64,000 nucleotides of DNA from Amyelois transitella (taxonomy: Eukaryota; Arthropoda; Insecta; Lepidoptera; Pyralidae): contig NC_083508.1 in assembly GCF_032362555.1 (NCBI RefSeq), positions 12,553,001-12,617,000 on the forward strand, written 5' to 3'. Positions 42,210 to 64,000 of this stretch are shown in pieces (the first letter of the stretch is position 1; every line of letters starts with the position of its first letter). A model generated the notes under the pieces. It had not been told where the DNA came from and ran no database searches. It saw nothing but the letters and a program-made list of their open reading frames with translations. The translations under genes were made by a program, and so were the position numbers.

Positions 42210-42970
42210 TTTAGGAATTTTACTTTATTTTAATTCTTTAGTTTATTAATATAATAGTCACATTTTGTCTTAATTTTGGAGTCTGTTGCTTGCTTGTATG
42301 TTATGTCTGAACTGGGTACTTCATCTTAGATTATACAAAATAATCCAACGAAAGAGACATGAGAGAGAAGATGTACATGGCCGAGGTTCAAAACTATCGA
42401 TATTATCGACAGTTTTAGCCTATCGTTTCAATACAGACCTTGCCCTCGATAGATTTATTAACTATTCTATCGGTAGCTCACTTGGTACATATATTCATGG
42501 CAGAAATACATATCTCTTCATTGCATGATTTTTCCTATTTAAAAAAAAATCAGTTTGATGTAATTAATGCTCTAGATTATAGGAAAAATATTTAAAAAAC
42601 AGTGATGAAAATTTACATCATTATGCATTGTTACATATATAGCTCAGTACTAAATAAGTCAAAAGATATTGTTTACTTATTATCCTTTATTCTAAATGAT
42701 AATTTAAAAAACAATTATTATTTTTATTCAAGCACAAATTAACTCCACATTGATTACACGAAATTGTGGAATAGCCTTTACATTTGGGAAATTTACACTG
42801 AAGTGACCTTTCTTTTTTTTATTGTAATTCTTCTTCTAATAGACTGGTATTAGGGTATTGTTGTACGCATTAGTCATTTATAAAGTTGCCAGCAACAACA
42901 AATTTAAAGTACAGTTTTTGAGTACCTTTTTTTCTTCACTAAATGTTATGATTGAAATTTCCATCATCGT
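42210..42970. other. Intergenic DNA between divergent BTBD9 and l(3)mbt
   Basis: AT-rich. A TATCGATA palindrome at 42395-42402, the DREF-type element known from insect housekeeping promoters, is the only motif noted. No gene seen. Confidence 0.3.
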
Positions 42971-42974
42971 GCAA

Positions 42975-43115
42975 AGAAGGGATATAAAGATAAGCATCCA
43001 AGACTTTAGAAAATCAGACAAAGTTCGTTTCTCATCATGCCCTGGCCGGGATTTGAACCCGGGACCTTCGGTATCACAAAGAAGCTCACTAGTCACTACC
43101 GCTGCGCTACGCCAT
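42975..43115 (-). repeat. tRNA-headed SINE
   Basis: Reversed: AAGCATCCAAGACTTTAGAA, CATGCCCTGGCCGGGATTTG, AACCCGGGACCTTCGGTATC, CTACCGCTGCGCTAC. The tail side is short. Confidence 0.75.
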
Positions 43116-43202
43116 TTCTCTCACATCTGGCGTCTCAATGAATAAGGCGCGTTTTGTTTACATTTTTCGTAACTTGTCTTTCGTTTCGTGTTTCTACTGA
43201 AT

Positions 43203-43350
43203 GGAATAGAATAGATTTATTTTCAAAATTGAATACAATGTATCACTTATTGACGACACATCACTTAAATCTAATTATAACTACTACCTCTAATGCGCAT
43301 GTGTAGATGAAGCGGCGGAACAAACTACAGCATTTTCATCGGACGTCAAT
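43203..43350 (-). repeat. GAAGCGG repeat, reversed full copy
   Basis: GAATAGAATAGATTTATTTT, TGAATACAATGTATCACTTA to GAAGCGGCGGAACAAACTAC. Confidence 0.75.
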
Positions 43351-44960
43351 GTACAATTAATATAGATCTCTTATATATTTAGGAATTTACGCGTTCTCGA
43401 GTAAAAGTTTATTAGGCAAGGCGCGATCCCAATAACAATACTTTGATTACCTACTTCTACAGCCAGATAACTACCACTAAAGTTAAAAACTACCACGATG
43501 TTGCCAGTGCCAGGGTTAAAAAATAAGAGATGTTTATCTGATTTTATGAATAACAGCTGAAGTTTTAATCAACGTTCTTAAGAGACTAATTAGGATTTTT
43601 TTCTGAATAAGGCTAAGGTATAAATGATTTTTGGTGTATTGAAGCTACAACTTCTACAAGGTATGTCAGAGGTTTTAAAAAAATGTTTTACGGCGGTAGC
43701 TTCCCACACCAAAAAATATAGGATTTACAAATCTATCTAGGTTAGGGTTATCTATTTCTTGTGACCATACAAAATAGGATGAGCGGAGCTTCAGACTGCC
43801 AATGCAAACAAGAATAGGTGAGGTTTGATATTGTTTTGTTTAAATATATTTATCCTTTATATTGTACGCCTAAACATGATAATGCTTGTATATATTTTGC
43901 TTTAAATAGTTATTAGTAAAACAATGCGAAAGAAAGTTATGCTTATAAATTATACCATAGCTACGGTATGCTATATTATATTATGGCTTGTTCTTTGTTT
44001 CTTTTAGATAAAGACCCAAATAATATGATTGATATTAAGAAAATCTTAATATTCATCAAACTTTCACAGCAATCTGAAAAAAAAGAATTGACAAAGATCC
44101 TCTTACTCGCATGAGAAATACGCGTGTTCATAATGGGTATATTTTGCCACGCGTTATGTGAATAACGCATGGCGAAATATATGCTATTATTTTTTAACCT
44201 AATATTTATTTTGTGACAAGATATTACTTCAAACTGCTATGTTTCATATTAAAGTTTCGTCAAGTGTTACAAAATTGTTCGTTACGTTATAGACGTTGTG
44301 TGCTACTGATTACTGTTATGTTAAGGTTAATATACATATTATTTAAAACTAGTATTAATTTTTATCATGTGAAATTTTCATCGAGCATCAGTTACGGTAT
44401 CGTTCGTACGGACGATGTGCTTTGTCGTGTCTATTTAATCGCCTTCTAAAATCATCATCCACAAATAAAACGTCTCTAGTTATTAAAATCATAGTAAGCA
44501 AGCTTATGATAGATGGCGCTGTTATTATGCATATACATATAATAAAAATATTTTTGTACTTATATTATTATTTATTTATATATTTTTGAATATATAAATA
44601 AAAATTATATTAGTAAACTAAACTATATATGTTAGCAGTAAAATCCAAGCGTCACTTCCTGTTCACTCAGATTTTCAATAAATCTGTAAAATAAATATTA
44701 AGAATAAATTAAATAAATAACAATTTGGTTATAAGACCCCCAAAGAAAATTCACTTATTATAAAGTTCTGAAATACATAAAACAAACTTGCTTCCTTCAG
44801 TCAGCTACTTTCAGTATAATAATCGGGCGGGAAAAAAATCATAACCTAAACTGCGGTTGTTGATTGGTTAAAATCTTAGAGAGTACCAACATAATAAACT
44901 CCAATAGCGTTTTGGCAATGTTGTCAAAATTATTACCAGTTGTTCTAGGCAAGTAAATAT
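43350..44960. other. Intergenic DNA upstream of l(3)mbt
   Basis: 1.6 kb without gene or known repeat. A 20-bp imperfect hairpin lies at 44138-44181 (TATTTTGCCACGCGTTATG against AATAACGCATGGCGAAATA). The l(3)mbt promoter probably lies in 44850-45000. Confidence 0.35.
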
Positions 44961-45361
44961 CGTCGCTTTAGTGAACTTATTTATTTTTCTTTAGAGATTT
45001 TCAATATGTTCATAATGTGATAGTATTAAAATCGAAGCCTGAAGATTTCATCTCCCGTTTGATACCTTAAAATGCAGGTATGAAATTTTGATTTGTGTGT
45101 TTCATGAACTTTTTGGTAGAAGGTTGTGGTGTTTCTGTAAAAGTAGCTGCAAAATGATATGAACGATCTCGCGAAAGAAAAATAACAGCGAACATAATTT
45201 ATATAATTATTATTCAGACATATAAATTTTTATCTCTGAATTCATTTTATAACTAAGAAGTGTGGAACTTCAAGTCATAACTCAAGTGAGATATTTTTCG
45301 ACAAAAGTCTTGCAATGATTATTCACTTCGCAATATTTTATTTTTGTATATTGCATTACAG

Positions 45362-60179
<14,818 letters not shown>

Positions 60180-61580
60180 TCATCGGCCGACGCCGTCGCG
60201 GCCATTCTACTCTAAAGTGTTCAAGTTTTTCATAGTTAAATTCGGACGATCTCTGCGTATTGTGTGTTAATAGTGAATAACTGTGTTAAGTGTCTGTAGT
60301 GCCATTGCAGATCTATGAAATGTTATATCAATGTGCGGACATTATCTGTCAGTGAATACCTCTCTTTTTGGTATTGGTATCTTCACCAGGACTATATTTT
60401 CTTTTAGGCATAGACAATGAGATTTCTAACTTTTGACAGTGATCAGAGAGTTTTGTACTTACTACCCCCAAAACGTGGTGCTGTGTAAGAGTGTACATTT
60501 TGCTCACATTACAAGTCATTAAATATAATGTTTGTGAATTATATCCACATTTTGAGAAGCATTATTTTTTTATCTAGTTATGAGTTTAGTCAATCTCTCT
60601 GTGTACATAGTTAGGCTTATTTTGTGGAGTGCAGAGTCAATTTTCACTTGACAATACAAATTGATTGACGTCATGAATAAGTGAATCTAAATTTTTTAAT
60701 TGAGTTGAGCAATATCAAAATTAGCACAAAATGAATTATGTGTAAATCATGCTTTAAATGCTGTGGTTGTGACTAAGCGATTCTATTTTGTGTCAGTAAT
60801 ATTTTTTTTTTACAAAATTTGTATTTTCATGTAATTGGTTCTATGAAATCATATCTGTAGATGGAAAGATAAATTAAATGTTTATAAATTGTGTACTCCA
60901 CTTGTAAATAGGCATTGGATGCCAAAGTTTATTGTTGTCTAAGTATTGTTCGATTTTAGTATATCTTAAGTTGTAAATAATATTGTAAGAATGTTAGTGC
61001 AATTTAGTATTTATTATACATGTCAAGCTCATTATTTTAAGTTTCTCATTTTTAAGTTGCACTATTTGTTTGCAGTACATAAGGAGATGCCACTAATATA
61101 CCTTTTCTTAATAAAATTTCTTGTGACAATGGAATTAGAATTATAGCAAGTTTGTTTGGCAATATGGCAAATCAATGCTTTATTCAATCATTTTTATCAT
61201 CATCATTAAATATTAAAATATTATTGCATTCGATTTGCAATACAAATAATAATTTTCTCTAGTTTTTATTAATACCAAATGTTGATATATTTTTCTATTT
61301 TATTATATAGTCATTCATTCGCTATGAATCTTGGCTTCTTTAGCATTGTTAATATTTGGGTTCCTGATTATAATCTATATGAAATATTTGCATTATTCTG
61401 TAAATAAATGTACTGAATGCAGGCTAATAAGTTTTCAAGTGGCCATGTACAAAGTGAGATATTGGTATTGTAAGTTTTTACACAAAGCTGGTTAATTAAT
61501 AAGGAGATGCCATTTTAACGGCGTATACTATTCTAAACTGTTGTTCCGTAATAATAAAATTGGAAAATAAATCAATTTTT
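60180..61580 (+). other. l(3)mbt: 3' UTR of l(3)mbt
   Basis: About 1.4 kb of AT-rich DNA without repeats follows the stop. AATAAA-type signals are at about 61403 and at 61550-61575 (AATAAAATTGGAAAATAAAT). The end point is inferred. Confidence 0.5.
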
Positions 61581-62300
61581 AGTATTTTATTTCCATACAC
61601 AAAAAAATCATTCTTTTTTCTTTCAAGTAATCCTAATTTCCAGTTCCTAAGTTCTGTCAAAGAGTGTAAACACTGGGTTCAATGAACAAAGTTCGTAAAA
61701 ACATTTTGAAGTTGGGTTGGTGAATATCAAAAAAAGATGTTTAAAAAAGCAATTTCTCTGGAAAAAAAACAAACCAAACGGTTAATTTACAAAAAAAAAA
61801 AAATTTTTTAGCGAAACCCCGTTCTCTCCTGTAGAATTTCCAGAAAACTGGTAGCTAAAAACAGTGGTTATATACTCTTTGAAAGTAGCCCCTATGTTAC
61901 TCCTTAACGATGCCTAAAAGGCCTGTTTAATTTTCAATCCCTATTTACTAAAGAATCAATTTACATACAGTGATTACATTCTCTTTGTCTTTGTAGAATT
62001 CTGTATCAATTATGACGCCATAAGTTGAGACTCGCGAATCTTAACTTTGGCACGCTGAACACGGTGCCAACTCTTCTGCGAATGTCTTAAGTTTCTATGT
62101 ACTTGACAAACGTTCAACATTGGCTCTAGTATTCAACTTTTTTGAGCTACAGGTTTATAAAAAAAATATCAGATGTTACTGTCAAAAAAGAACTTTTTGT
62201 CTGTGGTATATAAAGCTTTTGTTTCATGATCGTGAATTTGTTTTTCGTCGTGCGTTCTTGTTAATTTTCTCCATAAAATAAAGTTTATAGTAGATATAAA
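61581..62300 (+). promoter_or_regulatory. Prp19: Intergenic and promoter region of Prp19
   Basis: About 700 bp between genes. It has GTTACTGTCAAAAAAG at 62173 and a TATATAAAGC word at 62206, which could serve as a TATA box about 90 bp before the start codon. No other gene. Confidence 0.4.
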
Positions 62301-63541
62301 ATGGCTCTTTATTGTGCAAGTAAGTATTAAATAATATTTTACCTTAAATTAAAACCTTGGCTCATTGATTGGGATTGCCCCGCGCTACCGGTGATTGTAG
62401 ACCAAACATTCGGATAAGATACTATTTTCCTATTTCCATGTTAAGTTTTTAATAATTATGAATGGTGCATTCAGTTTCCCATAAACTGTGTTTATTTCAT
62501 ATAAATTATCTGCAGAAATCCTTTGACTTATTAGTCAAGTTTTAAAAGTAACCTTACTTTTTGTATTGCAGTATCAAATGAAGTGCCAGAAGTGGCTGTG
62601 GTTTCGCCAACGTCGGGGGCTGTCTTCGAAAAGCGTATTATTGAAAAGTATATTATAGAGAATGGCGTGGATCCCATCAACGGCAAAGAACTTAGAGTGG
62701 AGGATCTCATTGAGATCAAAAGTAAGTACACTCATTCAGTTAATTCACATCCAAAATTGAGTAGTGTGATCATATCATTTTTCTTCTAATATTCCTTATA
62801 GCTCCTCCGATAGTGAAGCCGAAGCCTCCGAGTGCCACTTCAATCCCCGCTACCCTCAAAAGCATGCAAGATGAGTGGGATGCGCTGATGCTCCATGCGT
62901 TTACTCAGCGCCAGCAATTGCAGACTGCAAGGCAGGCAAGTTACTTTAGACCTTTGCTCATGATATAAGTAACACTAGGAAATAAGAATGGATTAAAAAG
63001 CTGTGTATGCTTTTAATAAAATCCCATAAAGGATCAATGAAATGTACTTGCCTCTCCGTCAAGACAAGAACATCATTTTTACACATGCGAATATAGGAAA
63101 TAAATTCTAATAAATTGAGGTTTCTTTTAGAGGATAGGCTAACTTGCTGTCACTATTTGAATCTCAGTTTCATCACTACTTAAACTGTACAGCTGAACAT
63201 GGTCTTTCTTTGGCTCTGTCTACCTCTTAAAGGATAAAATCGTGATTATATGTATATGTCATAATAAAGAGTAAAAATTTGTTTATATGTAAGAAATTAA
63301 CACAAAAACTACTGGACTGATTTTCACGAAATTTGGCACAGATAAAGAATAGTCGTCCCGCGCAAAACTAGTTACACATTTCTCTCATCTCTCATAACAG
63401 GAATTGAGTCACGCGCTGTACCAGCACGACGCCGCGTGCCGCGTGATCGCCCGCCTCACGAAGGAGGTGACGGCCGCCAGGGAGGCCCTGGCCACGCTGA
63501 AGCCCCAAGTGGGCATTGTGGCCCCGCAGCCGACACATCCC
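62301..63541 (+). CDS. Prp19: Prp19 (U-box E3 ligase, NineTeen complex), 5' part, runs off window
   Basis: Exons 62301-62319, 62572-62721, 62802-62935 and 63401-63541; joins keep frame and the last ends at a donor in phase 0. Prp19 is the tetrameric ubiquitin ligase of the NineTeen complex that activates the spliceosome. The U-box occupies residues 1-57 ([44 protein letters not shown]). The linker ([20 protein letters not shown]) and the coiled-coil tetramer region follow ([58 protein letters not shown]). The C-terminal WD40 part lies beyond the window. The third exon's donor is GC (CAG then GCAAGT), which the ARQ-ELSHAL protein join supports. Confidence 0.95.
63120..63258 (+). repeat. TATG-tail SINE-like repeat, 3' part
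   Basis: GTTTCTTTTAGAGGATAGGC, CTGTCACTATTTGAATCTCA to ATCGTGATTATATGTATATG, diverged, in a Prp19 intron. Confidence 0.7.
63270..63372 (+). mobile_element. Helitron-type fragment
   Basis: AGTAAAAATTTGTTTATATG, CTGGACTGATTTTCACGAAA and CGTCCCGCGCAAAACTAG before T. CTAG end only; short. Confidence 0.4.
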
Positions 63542-63610
63542 GTAAGTTTCACTTTACAAACCTATTTAACTTGGCTAACTTTTTTGCGATTGCCACTTTT
63601 ATTTTATTGT

Positions 63611-63862
63611 TGTGGCCTCGGTGGCGCAGCGGTAGTAAGCGTACTGTCTGTGACACCAGAGGTCCCGGGTTCGAATCCCGGCCGGGGCATGATGAGAATA
63701 TTACTGTTTCTGATTGGCCTGGGTCTTGGATGTTTATCTATATAAGTATTTATTGTAAAATAAAGTATTGTTGATTTGGTATTTTGTAACACAAGTCTCG
63801 AACTTACTTCGAGGCTAACTCAATGAGTGTAATTTGTCCTGTATATATTTCTTTATTTTTCT
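63611..63862 (+). repeat. tRNA-headed SINE, full length, the best preserved copy
   Basis: GGCCTCGGTGGCGCAGCGGT head, B box GGGTTCGAATCCCGGCCGGG, CTGATTGGCCTGGGTCTTGG, CAAGTCTCGAACTTACTTCG, ending CCTGTATATATTTCTTTATT. It lies 70 bp after the Prp19 donor. Confidence 0.88.
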
Positions 63863-64000
63863 TTGGGATTTCCACTTTTATTCAATCGATCCTCGTATAT
63901 TGTCTTCTATTGAATGCCCTTAACTTAACCAATCAGCGATTTCATCACTTGCATCTTTTTTTGTGGGACCATTTTCTGACATTAAATGTGTTTCGTATAG

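Overview
The window looks like nuclear DNA of a moth or butterfly (Lepidoptera, probably a noctuid relative; inferred, not proven). The grounds are small exons separated by AT-rich introns with GT/GC-AG junctions, five conserved animal genes, and dense interspersed repeats. The repeats include a SINE-like element ending in a TATG microsatellite, a tRNA-headed SINE, Helitron-type elements ending in CTAG, and mariner copies. No LTR or virus-like element was seen.

Layout: 1-3.2 kb is the 3' part of a non-LTR retrotransposon with an open endonuclease/RT frame. From 4.1 to 7.2 kb on the minus strand lies a small three-exon gene for a probable mitochondrial one-pass membrane protein; a mariner sits in its second intron. 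From 10 to 20 kb on the plus strand there are two tandem, diverged paralogues (about 1050 and 985 aa) of unknown function with matching exon structures. From 25.8 to 20.7 kb (minus) is PGAP3, which shares a short divergent promoter with the single-exon GTPBP10 (26.1-27.3 kb, plus). From 41.0 to 29.2 kb (minus) is BTBD9 in 14 coding exons; one exon has spawned a 10-copy, 118-bp tandem array at its own splice donor. From 45.4 to 60.2 kb (plus) is lethal(3)malignant brain tumor, with an FCS finger, three MBT repeats, a C2HC finger, an AT-hook and a SAM-like end. From 62.3 kb the first four coding exons of Prp19 run off the window.

The genes do not form a pathway. They cover GPI-anchor remodelling (PGAP3), mitochondrial ribosome assembly (GTPBP10), BTB adaptor function (BTBD9), chromatin repression (L(3)mbt) and splicing/ubiquitination (Prp19). 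Exon joins were checked by hand: every internal junction listed keeps frame, and lengths agree with the known families. The most unusual items are the BTBD9 exon array, the unknown paralogue pair, a 1.29-kb foldback element in l(3)mbt, and a SINE whose 3' tail copies the last codons of a LINE ORF.
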